This document shows, in pieces, positions 15,207 through 21,949 of a DNA stretch of 29,799 nucleotides. The stretch spans positions 1 to 29,799 of the forward strand of contig JABSSB010000003.1 of the NCBI GenBank assembly GCA_013214715.1. The letters run 5' to 3'. Position numbers and translations under genes: made by a program. Positions within the stretch are counted from its first letter, which is position 1. Every line of letters begins with the position of its first letter. Source of the stretch: Paracoccaceae bacterium (lineage in GTDB: Bacteria; Pseudomonadota; Alphaproteobacteria; Rhodobacterales; Rhodobacteraceae). The notes beneath the pieces were generated by a model that was not told where the DNA came from, made no database searches, and was given only the letters and a program-made list of their open reading frames with translations.

Positions 15207-16156
15207 TGCAAATGCACGCCAGCGCGCGCGCGCAATTGGGCGCTTTTGATGCGATGTTCTACTGCATAGGGGCGCAACGTTCGGGAACAACATGGCTGTA
15301 TCGGCAACTGTCGAAGGCTCCGGACATCCACATGCCGTCCAAGGAAGTGCATTACTGGGACAGCGTGCGCGCGCCTTATCGATATTGGGATGATATGGGG
15401 CAGGGTTCGGCGCGCTCTGTGTCCGCGCGGCTACGCCCGGTATTGCAGGCGATCCGACACCGTGACCCCGGCGCATATCGGGCTGAACGGGCGCGCTTGG
15501 CGATGCGTCAGGCCGATCCGGCGGATGCATCGGCCTATGCGACCTATCTGTGCCAAAATGCCGGAGCGGCCCGCATTGTGGGTGATATGACGCCGTCTTA
15601 CGCGCTTTGCGCAGCGTCGACCTTCAGCGAAATGGCCGGGCTGCATGACAGGACACGGTTCCTGTTTTTAATGCGCGATCCGGTGGATCGGTTCCTGTCT
15701 GGGCTGGCGCTTCGGTACCGTGGGTCACTCGCGTACCGCCATGATAGTGCAACCCGCGCGCGGCTGATCGAAGAGGCGCTGAATGACCCTCACAACCCCG
15801 ATCTGCGCCGCTCACGCTATGATGAAACGTTGACCCGGCTTTATGATGCGGTGCCGCGCGACTGCGTACTGCCGGTCTTTTTCGAAGACCTTTTCACCCA
15901 ATCCACCATGGATGGGATCTGCGATTTCCTTGGCATGTCACGCCTGGTCTGCGATGCCACGACCAAGGTCAATGCTTGGCCGGGCACGTCTTTGACCGTG
16001 CCCGATGCTCTGGTCGATCTGGTCGAAAACCGCCTTGCCGGCACGTATCATGCGGTCGCGCACCGGCTGGGCGATCTGCCACGCGCATGGCGGCGGCCAC
16101 CACAGGGCGCGGAGATTGTGTCTTTGAACAGCCACGCGGAACAGGAGGCAATGTGA
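15206..16156 (+). CDS. PAPS-dependent sulfotransferase family protein inside the nuo operon
   Basis: A 316-residue cytosolic protein with both cofactor motifs of sulfotransferases. The 5'-phosphosulfate loop is IGAQRSGTTWLYRQL (from residue 21) and the 3'-phosphate motif is LMRDPVDRFLSGLALRY (Arg157 to Ser165). PSKEVHYWD after the first motif resembles the catalytic or substrate region of heparan-type and bacterial homologues. The acceptor is unknown; sugars, lipids, exopolysaccharide and small molecules are all possible. The ATG at 15206 has GAGGG 7 nt upstream; an open frame upstream overlaps nuoC and lacks features. Its stop overlaps the next ATG (TGATG), so it is embedded in the translation chain between nuoC and nuoD. 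No known complex I biochemistry uses a sulfotransferase. Confidence 0.85.
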   Translation: MQMHASARAQLGAFDAMFYCIGAQRSGTTWLYRQLSKAPDIHMPSKEVHYWDSVRAPYRYWDDMGQGSARSVSARLRPVLQAIRHRDPGAYRAERARLAMRQADPADASAYATYLCQNAGAARIVGDMTPSYALCAASTFSEMAGLHDRTRFLFLMRDPVDRFLSGLALRYRGSLAYRHDSATRARLIEEALNDPHNPDLRRSRYDETLTRLYDAVPRDCVLPVFFEDLFTQSTMDGICDFLGMSRLVCDATTKVNAWPGTSLTVPDALVDLVENRLAGTYHAVAHRLGDLPRAWRRPPQGAEIVSLNSHAEQEAM

Positions 16157-16338
16157 TGCATTTTGGCGGCTTTTTCGGGTGGCTGATCCTCAGCATCGCG
16201 ATGATCGTGCCCATGGTCAAACTCCTCCCGTTTTTCGGGATCGACAAACGCTGGGCTTTTGCCTGCTTCATTCCTCTGGCGCCGGTTGTCCTGCTTTGGA
16301 TGATGGCGTTGAAACTGCAAGATCTGGAGAAACTGTGA
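16156..16338 (+). CDS. Unknown 60-residue membrane protein between the sulfotransferase gene and nuoD
   Basis: The family is not recognised. The protein is very hydrophobic with two predicted transmembrane helices, about residues 6-25 (FFGWLILSIAMIVPMVKLLP) and 33-52, joined by a short FFGIDKRWA loop, and ends with KLQDLEKL. GGAGG at 16144-16148 precedes the ATG, which overlaps the sulfotransferase stop. Its own stop overlaps the nuoD ATG as TGATG. Size and two-helix layout recall small accessory or assembly proteins of membrane complexes, but that is inference from context. Confidence 0.75.
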   Translation: MHFGGFFGWLILSIAMIVPMVKLLPFFGIDKRWAFACFIPLAPVVLLWMMALKLQDLEKL

Positions 16339-17552
16339 TGGACGGATCCAAAGGGTTCGAAGACGCCCAGACAGGCGAACAGAAGATCCGCAACTTCAAC
16401 CTGAATTTCGGACCTCAGCACCCGGCCGCGCATGGCGTGCTAAGGCTTGTGCTGGAACTCGATGGCGAGATCGTTGAGCGCTGTGATCCGCATATCGGGC
16501 TGCTCCATCGCGGCACCGAAAAGCTGATGGAAAGCCGCACCTATCTGCAGAACCTGCCCTATTTCGACCGGCTGGACTATGTCGGCACGATGAACCAGGA
16601 ACATGCCTGGTGCCTGGCGATCGAAAAGCTGACGAAGACCGAAGTCCCGCGCCGGGCGCAGTTGATCCGCGTGCTTTATTGCGAGATCGGGCGCATCCTG
16701 AACCACCTTCTGAACGTGACCACGCAGGCGATGGATGTGGGCGCGCTGACCCCGCCGCTTTGGGGCTTTGAAGAGCGTGAAAAGCTCATGGTCTTCTATG
16801 AGCGTGCCTGTGGTGCCCGTTTGCACGCAGCCTATTTCCGCCCCGGCGGCGTGCATCAGGATCTGCCGGACGCGCTGCTGGATGATATCGAGGAATGGAC
16901 CCACACATTCCCGTCCGTTCTGGACGATATCGACGAACTGCTGACCGAAAACCGCATCTTCAAACAGCGCAACGTCGATATCGGCATCGTGTCCGAAAAG
17001 GACGTGCTGGAATGGGGCTTTTCGGGTGTCATGGCGCGCTCGGCCGGAATGGCGTGGGATTTGCGTCGTGCGCAACCCTACGAATGCTACAATGAATTCG
17101 ATTTCCAGATCCCCGTCGGCACCAAGGGCGATTGCTATGATCGCTACCTGATGCGGATGGAGGAGATGCGCCAATCCATCCTGATCATGCGTCAGGCCGT
17201 GGCCAAGCTGCGCGAAACGCCTGGCGACATTCTGGCGCGCGGCAAGCTGACCCCGCCGAAACGGTCGGATATGAAAACCTCGATGGAAAGCCTGATCCAC
17301 CATTTCAAACTCTACACCGAAGGCTTCCATGTGCCGGAGGGAGAGGTCTATGCCGCCGTTGAAGCGCCCAAAGGTGAATTTGGCGTCTATCTCAAGGCCG
17401 ATGGCACCAACCGCCCCTATCGCGCCAAGTTGCGCGCGCCGGGCTATCTGCATCTGCAGGCCATGGACCATCTGGCCAAAGGTTATCAGTTGGCCGATGT
17501 CTCGGCGATCATCGGAACGATGGATATCGTGTTCGGAGAGATCGACCGCTGA
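16338..17552 (+). CDS. nuoD: NADH-quinone oxidoreductase subunit D
   Basis: A 404-residue 49-kDa-family subunit forming most of the quinone-binding cavity together with NuoB. Family landmarks are FNLNFGPQHPAAHGVLRLVL (the conserved His of the quinone site), IGLLHRGTEKLMESRTYLQN, YFDRLDYVGTMNQEHAWCLA, SMESLIHHFKLYTEGFHVPE and the C-terminal DVSAIIGTMDIVFGEIDR. The ATG at 16338 overlaps the preceding stop, and the N-terminus MDGSKGFEDAQTGEQKIRNF is typical of alphaproteobacterial NuoD. The stop overlaps the next ATG. Confidence 0.97.
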   Translation: MDGSKGFEDAQTGEQKIRNFNLNFGPQHPAAHGVLRLVLELDGEIVERCDPHIGLLHRGTEKLMESRTYLQNLPYFDRLDYVGTMNQEHAWCLAIEKLTKTEVPRRAQLIRVLYCEIGRILNHLLNVTTQAMDVGALTPPLWGFEEREKLMVFYERACGARLHAAYFRPGGVHQDLPDALLDDIEEWTHTFPSVLDDIDELLTENRIFKQRNVDIGIVSEKDVLEWGFSGVMARSAGMAWDLRRAQPYECYNEFDFQIPVGTKGDCYDRYLMRMEEMRQSILIMRQAVAKLRETPGDILARGKLTPPKRSDMKTSMESLIHHFKLYTEGFHVPEGEVYAAVEAPKGEFGVYLKADGTNRPYRAKLRAPGYLHLQAMDHLAKGYQLADVSAIIGTMDIVFGEIDR

Positions 17553-17947
17553 TGTTCGAAACCGGTTGGCATATCGCGGCCTGGGCCTGCGGCGGCGTCA
17601 CGGTGGCGCTGCTCCTGACCATGTCCTATGCGTTCTGGCAAAGCCCCGAAAAGGGTTTTGAGATGACGACGCATCGGCTGGAGCAATTGCCATCCGTCAT
17701 GTCGGATCGGTATTTCGTTTGGGCGGCATTGGTCGCCTTCATGATCTGGTATGGCGATCTGGCCGTGCTGGCAGCCTTTTTTGTCGTCGGTGCATTCTTT
17801 GTCGTCGGTGCATTCATGGGGCTGGCCGATAGCTATATTTACGCGCGGCGCGGTCTGCCGCATTGGAACCACACCTTTTCGGGCCTGTTGTCGATAGCCG
17901 CGTTTGGCATCGTCATGACCGCCCTCGCCAAGACAGGAGCCGCCTGA
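17552..17947 (+). CDS. Unknown 131-residue multi-pass membrane protein between nuoD and nuoE
   Basis: Four hydrophobic segments are visible, at about residues 7-28, 54-72, 73-93 and 109-127. Polar patches are SPEKGFEMTTHRLEQLPSVM, and ADSYIYARRGLPHWNHT near the C-terminus. I cannot name the family with confidence. The segment FVVGAF occurs twice in a row (residues 77-82 and 83-88), matching an exact 18-bp DNA duplication. Start and stop overlap nuoD and nuoE by one base each, so it is tightly coupled to complex I synthesis. Confidence 0.8.
   Translation: MFETGWHIAAWACGGVTVALLLTMSYAFWQSPEKGFEMTTHRLEQLPSVMSDRYFVWAALVAFMIWYGDLAVLAAFFVVGAFFVVGAFMGLADSYIYARRGLPHWNHTFSGLLSIAAFGIVMTALAKTGAA
17780..17815. 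repeat. Exact 18-bp tandem duplication
   Basis: TTTGTCGTCGGTGCATTC occurs twice without a gap (17780-17797 and 17798-17815). It is in frame and adds six residues to a hydrophobic segment of the membrane protein encoded at 17552-17947. Confidence 0.95.
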
Positions 17948-18660
17948 TGCTGCGTCGTCTGCACCCTGAACAACCTGATAGTTTCGCCTTTACGCCGGCC
18001 AATCTGGCTTGGGCCGAAGCGCAGATCACCAAATACCCCGAAGGCCGCCAGGCCAGCGCGATTATACCGCTGCTTTGGCGCGCGCAGGAGCAGGAAGGCT
18101 GGCTGACCCGCCCGGCGATTGAAACCGTGGCCGACATGCTGGGCATGGCCTATATTCGCGCGCTCGAAGTGGCGTCGTTCTACTTCATGTTTCAGCTGCA
18201 ACCGGTTGGATCTGTGGCGCATATCCAGATCTGCGGCACGCTGTCCTGTATGATCTGCGGGGCCGAAGATCTGGTCGCGGTTTGCAAAGAGAAGATCGCC
18301 GCCAAGCCGCATGAGCTGTCGGCAGATGGCAAACTGTCCTGGGAAGAGGTGGAATGCCTTGGCTCCTGCGCCAATGCGCCAATGGCGCAGATCGGCAAAG
18401 ACTATTACGAAGATCTGACCGCTGCCCGGCTGGGCGAGATTATGGACGAATTGGTTGCGGGCAAAGTGCCTGTGCCCGGCCCGCAGAATGGTCGCTACGC
18501 GGCTGAGCCGCTAAAGGGCCTGACCTCGCTCACCGAGCATGAGAGCGGCAAGACACAATATAACGCCAGCGTGCAACTGGCGACCGATATCGGGGACAGC
18601 GTGAAACGGATCGATGGCACCGAAGTACCTTTGGTGACGCCTTGGACGAAAGACGCCTGA
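17947..18660 (+). CDS. nuoE: NADH-quinone oxidoreductase subunit E
   Basis: A 237-residue 24-kDa-family subunit holding cluster N1a, a [2Fe-2S] centre near the FMN. The ligands are Cys96 and Cys101 in ICGTLSCMICG and Cys137 and Cys141 in CLGSCANAP. LLWRAQEQEGWLTRPAIETV and EVASFYFMFQLQPVG are family segments. The C-terminal tail beyond about residue 165 is extended relative to the core fold. The ATG overlaps the upstream stop (TGATG). Confidence 0.96.
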   Translation: MLRRLHPEQPDSFAFTPANLAWAEAQITKYPEGRQASAIIPLLWRAQEQEGWLTRPAIETVADMLGMAYIRALEVASFYFMFQLQPVGSVAHIQICGTLSCMICGAEDLVAVCKEKIAAKPHELSADGKLSWEEVECLGSCANAPMAQIGKDYYEDLTAARLGEIMDELVAGKVPVPGPQNGRYAAEPLKGLTSLTEHESGKTQYNASVQLATDIGDSVKRIDGTEVPLVTPWTKDA

Positions 18661-18715
18661 TCGTTGCGGCAAAAGACGCTAGGATAGAAGGCGTCTGAGT
18701 TTAGCGAGGAGAGGA

Positions 18716-19135
18716 ATGGACATGACACCGGATTGGGACAAACTGGACAAGAAGATCGTCGCCATGGGCGTGGGCCTTGGCGGCCTTGGCTTTGTGATGA
18801 TGCTGATCTTCACGGATTACAGTGTGTTTGGCGCGATTCTGACCGCTCTGATTGCGAGTGGGCTGTTTATCGTGTTTGGGCAGGGTGCCATCGGCAAAGA
18901 TCTGACCGATTTGAAAGACGAGGCGCCCGCAGCGGCTGCGGTCGCAACGACACCAGCGCCCGAACCGACGCCAGCGCCCGAACCGACGCCAGCGCCGCAG
19001 GCCGAGCCGACACCAGAACCCGCTGCAGATACAGCAACGTCGGATGAATCAGCCGTCAAACCCTCGACGGTTTTGCCCGGAGAGGCTGATCTGGCAGCTC
19101 GCAAGGGCGAATGGAAGTATGAGGCCAAGGACTAA
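18716..19135 (+). CDS. Unknown 139-residue membrane protein with Pro/Ala-rich linker
   Basis: Two transmembrane helices lie at about residues 14-32 and 36-54. A long low-complexity linker rich in Ala, Pro, Thr and Glu follows (about 70-105, TPAPEP units), then a short conserved-looking end LPGEADLAARKGEWKYEAKD. The linker resembles the stiff spacers of TonB-like proteins, but no known domain follows. The ATG at 18716 has GAGGA 5 nt upstream; an ATG at 18722 is possible. It follows nuoE after a 55-nt gap with a weak inverted repeat (18674-18679 against 18691-18696). Function is unknown. Confidence 0.75.
   Translation: MDMTPDWDKLDKKIVAMGVGLGGLGFVMMLIFTDYSVFGAILTALIASGLFIVFGQGAIGKDLTDLKDEAPAAAAVATTPAPEPTPAPEPTPAPQAEPTPEPAADTATSDESAVKPSTVLPGEADLAARKGEWKYEAKD
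18950..18985. repeat. 18-bp near-identical tandem repeat encoding TPAPEP
   Basis: ACACCAGCGCCCGAACCG is followed by ACGCCAGCGCCCGAACCG, and a third partial unit begins at 18986. It lies in frame within the linker of the membrane protein at 18716-19135. Confidence 0.85.
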
Positions 19136-19138
19136 CCC

Positions 19139-19366
19139 ATGAACAGCGACCTGGACAAACGCCTTGCGGCAAAGGGACGTCACGTGTCGATCGTGATTGC
19201 CGTCACGATGGTGCTCTGGGTCGTGTTCAATCTATTTCTCGGTCCGGCGCTTGGGCTGCCGGGCCGATATGCCCTTCTGATCGACTTTGCTGCTTTGGCG
19301 GGTCTGATCTATGCGGGGGTCAACATCATTCAACTCCGGCGGATGCGCCGGGACAGCCAAGGGTGA
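19139..19366 (+). CDS. DUF5337-like 75-residue membrane protein
   Basis: Two helices are predicted at about residues 17-36 and 45-63, with a basic C-terminus RRMRRDSQG. The pattern of a short charged start (MNSDLDKRLAAKGRH), then V-I-V-A helix, GLPGRYALLIDFAALAG and a basic end, fits my memory of DUF5337 proteins of Rhodobacteraceae, which occur near nuo genes. This is recognition by eye only. The ATG follows the preceding stop by 3 nt and nuoF starts 7 nt after its stop. Function is unknown. Confidence 0.7.
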   Translation: MNSDLDKRLAAKGRHVSIVIAVTMVLWVVFNLFLGPALGLPGRYALLIDFAALAGLIYAGVNIIQLRRMRRDSQG

Positions 19367-19373
19367 TCGCACG

Positions 19374-20672
19374 ATGCTGCAGGATCAGGACCGGATCTTT
19401 ACCAATCTTTACGGGATGCATGAGCGCAGCCTGGCCGGTGCCAAGGCGCGCGGCCATTGGGATGGCACGGCGGGTCTGATCGAAAAGGGCCGCGACTGGA
19501 TCATCCAAGAAATGAAAGACAGCGGGCTGCGGGGGCGTGGAGGTGCCGGCTTCCCAACGGGTTTGAAATGGTCCTTCATGCCCAAGGAAAGCGACGGGCG
19601 CCCGGCCTATCTGGTGGTGAATGCCGACGAATCTGAGCCAGGAACCTGTAAAGACCGCGAAATCATGCGCCATGATCCGCACACGCTGATCGAAGGCTGC
19701 CTGATCGCGTCATTCGCGATGAACGCGCATGCCTGCTATATCTACATTCGCGGCGAATATATCCGTGAGCGTGAGGCGCTGCAGGCCGCGATCGATGAAG
19801 CCTATGATGCCGGTCTGCTGGGCAAGAACGCCGCAGGCTCGGGCTGGGATTTCGACCTCTATCTGCACCATGGCGCGGGCGCCTATATCTGCGGTGAAGA
19901 AACAGCGCTGATTGAAAGTCTGGAAGGCAAAAAGGGCATGCCCCGGATGAAGCCACCCTTCCCGGCGGGGGCGGGGCTTTATGGTTGCCCGACAACAGTG
20001 AACAATGTGGAATCAATTGCTGTGGTGCCCACGATTCTGCGGCGCGGCGGGGCATGGTTTGCAGGCTTCGGTCGCCCGAACAACGCGGGCACCAAGCTTT
20101 ATGCCATCTCGGGCCATGTGAATAATCCCTGCGTGGTCGAAGACGCGATGTCGATTTCCTTTGAGGAGTTGATCGACAAGCATTGCGGTGGCATTCGTGG
20201 TGGTTGGGACAATCTTCAGGCGGTGATCCCTGGCGGGTCGTCCGTGCCTTGCGTGCGCGGCGAAAAAATGCGCGATGCAATCATGGATTTCGACTATCTA
20301 CGCAATGATCTGGGATCGGGCCTGGGCACGGCTGCGGTGATCGTGATGGACAACTCCGTCGATATCATCAAGGCGATCTGGCGGCTGTCGAAATTCTACA
20401 AACACGAAAGCTGCGGCCAGTGCACGCCGTGCCGCGAAGGCACCGGCTGGATGATGCGTGTCATGGACCGTCTGGTGAAGGGTGAGGCCGAACTGGAAGA
20501 GATCGACATGCTGTTTGACGTGACCAAACAAGTCGAAGGCCACACGATCTGCGCGCTCGGCGATGCAGCAGCCTGGCCCATTCAGGGCCTGATCCGCAAT
20601 TACCGTGAAGAGATCGAAGACCGCATCAAAGCCAAGAAATTGGGGCGCATGGGCGCCATGGCGGCGGAGTAA
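19374..20672 (+). CDS. nuoF: NADH-quinone oxidoreductase subunit F
   Basis: A 432-residue 51-kDa-family subunit that oxidises NADH, binding FMN and cluster N3. The glycine-rich nucleotide/FMN region is GLRGRGGAGFPTGLKWSFMP. NADESEPGTCKDREIMRHDP and GAGAYICGEETALIESLEGK follow. N3 ligands are Cys347, Cys350 and Cys353 in ESCGQCTPCREG and Cys393 in TICALGDAAAW. The ATG at 19374 (MLQDQDRIFTNLYG) matches the family start and has AAGGGTG upstream. Confidence 0.97.
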   Translation: MLQDQDRIFTNLYGMHERSLAGAKARGHWDGTAGLIEKGRDWIIQEMKDSGLRGRGGAGFPTGLKWSFMPKESDGRPAYLVVNADESEPGTCKDREIMRHDPHTLIEGCLIASFAMNAHACYIYIRGEYIREREALQAAIDEAYDAGLLGKNAAGSGWDFDLYLHHGAGAYICGEETALIESLEGKKGMPRMKPPFPAGAGLYGCPTTVNNVESIAVVPTILRRGGAWFAGFGRPNNAGTKLYAISGHVNNPCVVEDAMSISFEELIDKHCGGIRGGWDNLQAVIPGGSSVPCVRGEKMRDAIMDFDYLRNDLGSGLGTAAVIVMDNSVDIIKAIWRLSKFYKHESCGQCTPCREGTGWMMRVMDRLVKGEAELEEIDMLFDVTKQVEGHTICALGDAAAWPIQGLIRNYREEIEDRIKAKKLGRMGAMAAE

Positions 20673-20679
20673 TCCTTCG

Positions 20680-21177
20680 ATGCGTCAACCGGACGGATAT
20701 CATCTGGCGGAACTGAATGTCGGGCGGCTCGCCGCGCCGACGGATGATCCGCGCGTGGCCGAATTCATGCAAAACCTTGACCGGGTGAATGGTCTTGGCA
20801 AGCGGATGCCGGGCTTTGTCTGGATGATGGAAGGTTCGGGCGAGCCGGGGACCGGCAATACGGACAACAATATCGGCGATGACCCGCAATTCGTGGCCAA
20901 TCTGACCGTCTGGGAAGATGTGCAAACGCTGGAAACCTTTGTCTGGGACACCGTGCATCGTCAGTTCTATGACCGTCGCGCCGAGTGGTTCGAGCTGCTG
21001 AAAGATCAGCATTTCGTCATGTGGTTTCTGCCTGCCGGTCATCGCCCCACGCTGGACGAGGCGCTGCAGCGGCTCAACGATTTGCGTGGCAATGGTCCTT
21101 CAGAACGTGCTTTTGGATGGGCGGATTTGCCTCAGGCCACGCGTTGGCGCGAGATGCGCTGCAAGGAGGGGGTGTGA
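20680..21177 (+). CDS. DUF3291-like protein between nuoF and nuoG
   Basis: A 165-residue soluble protein. HLAELNVGRLAAPTDDPRVA, a GFVWMMEG segment, NLTVWEDVQTLETFVWDTVH and RRAEWFELLKDQHFVMWFLP match the pattern of DUF3291 proteins, which I believe adopt a dimeric alpha-beta barrel related to small heme- or quinone-modifying enzymes. The activity here is unknown. The ATG at 20680 (MRQPDGYHLAEL) lies 7 nt after the nuoF stop. GGAGGGGG near the end serves the next gene, whose ATG overlaps this stop (TGATG). Confidence 0.75.
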   Translation: MRQPDGYHLAELNVGRLAAPTDDPRVAEFMQNLDRVNGLGKRMPGFVWMMEGSGEPGTGNTDNNIGDDPQFVANLTVWEDVQTLETFVWDTVHRQFYDRRAEWFELLKDQHFVMWFLPAGHRPTLDEALQRLNDLRGNGPSERAFGWADLPQATRWREMRCKEGV

Positions 21178-21533
21178 TGCTACGCGGTTTTGTTCTTATT
21201 GGATTATGTTTCGTGCTGGTTGCCTGTTCGAACAGGCGCGGCGTGCGCACCGACTGGCGGGGCTTTGAAAAGCAGTCGTTTGACGGGGTCTATTTCCGCG
21301 CCAAAGCGGATCGGGTGGATCGCAATGATCTGTCCCTCTTTACGACAACGGTGTCACCGGCCTCGGCGTCCTTTGAGGCGGCCCGCGCAGCGGCTGAGCA
21401 TGAAGGCATCAAATACTGCATCGAAAACTTTGGAACGTCCCGGATCACGTGGACAATCGGGCCGGAAACTGCGTCGGCGGGCGTGCCGATCGAGAATGAT
21501 CGGCTGTCCTATCAGGGACGTTGCCAGCGGTGA
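21177..21533 (+). CDS. Small lipoprotein between nuoF and nuoG
   Basis: A 118-residue protein with a lipoprotein signal: MLRGFVLIGLCFVLVAC, lipobox LVAC with Cys17 as the lipidated residue. The mature part (NRRGVRTDWRGFEKQSFDGV, FRAKADRVDRNDLSLFTTTV) includes Cys81 and Cys116, a possible disulfide pair, which fits a periplasmic location. The family is not recognised. AAGGAGGGGG precedes the ATG, which overlaps the upstream stop. It is followed by another exported protein with a 4-nt overlap. Confidence 0.75.
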   Translation: MLRGFVLIGLCFVLVACSNRRGVRTDWRGFEKQSFDGVYFRAKADRVDRNDLSLFTTTVSPASASFEAARAAAEHEGIKYCIENFGTSRITWTIGPETASAGVPIENDRLSYQGRCQR

Positions 21534-21946
21534 TCGCTCGCGCGTGCATATCATCCTGCGTTTTGGCCGCGGCCGTCATGTTGCTAGGACATGGCGTGGC
21601 GCATGCGCGCCCTGCGCTCAGCGATGTGCCCGAGATCGAAGAGCCGCTTTTTGCCGTGGCGATCGCCCATGTCCTGCGTGAAAACTGCCCCGATCTGGCC
21701 GCGCGCGAACTGAAAGGCATCGCGGTCCTGTGGAGCCTGCGCAGCAAGGCCAACCGCTTGGGCTATTCCGATAAGGAAATCATCGAATATGTCCGCTCCG
21801 ACACTGAAAAAGCACGGATGTGGGACAAGGGCCGTGCCCTGCTTGAACCGTATGGTCCGCAGGATGACCCACAAAGCTATTGCGCCATGGGGCGCGACGA
21901 AATTCAGAAAAACAGCGCGATCGGCGCGCTTTTGAGGGCGAAATAG
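21530..21946 (+). CDS. DUF5333-like exported protein before nuoG
   Basis: A 138-residue protein with a Sec-type signal (about residues 1-26, hydrophobic CVLAAAVMLLGHGVA, likely cut after AHA). The mature part is helical: LSDVPEIEEPLFAVAIAHVL, NCPDLAARELKGIAVLWSLR, LGYSDKEIIEYVRSDTEKAR and a final MGRDEIQKNSAIGALLR. This matches my memory of DUF5333 proteins of Rhodobacteraceae. Two cysteines in the mature part (ENCPDL and SYCAMG) could pair. The GTG at 21530 overlaps the lipoprotein stop as GTGA and gives the cleanest signal peptide; a TTG at 21521 is less likely. nuoG starts 3 nt after the stop. Confidence 0.75.
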   Translation: MIARACISSCVLAAAVMLLGHGVAHARPALSDVPEIEEPLFAVAIAHVLRENCPDLAARELKGIAVLWSLRSKANRLGYSDKEIIEYVRSDTEKARMWDKGRALLEPYGPQDDPQSYCAMGRDEIQKNSAIGALLRAK

Positions 21947-21949
21947 ATC

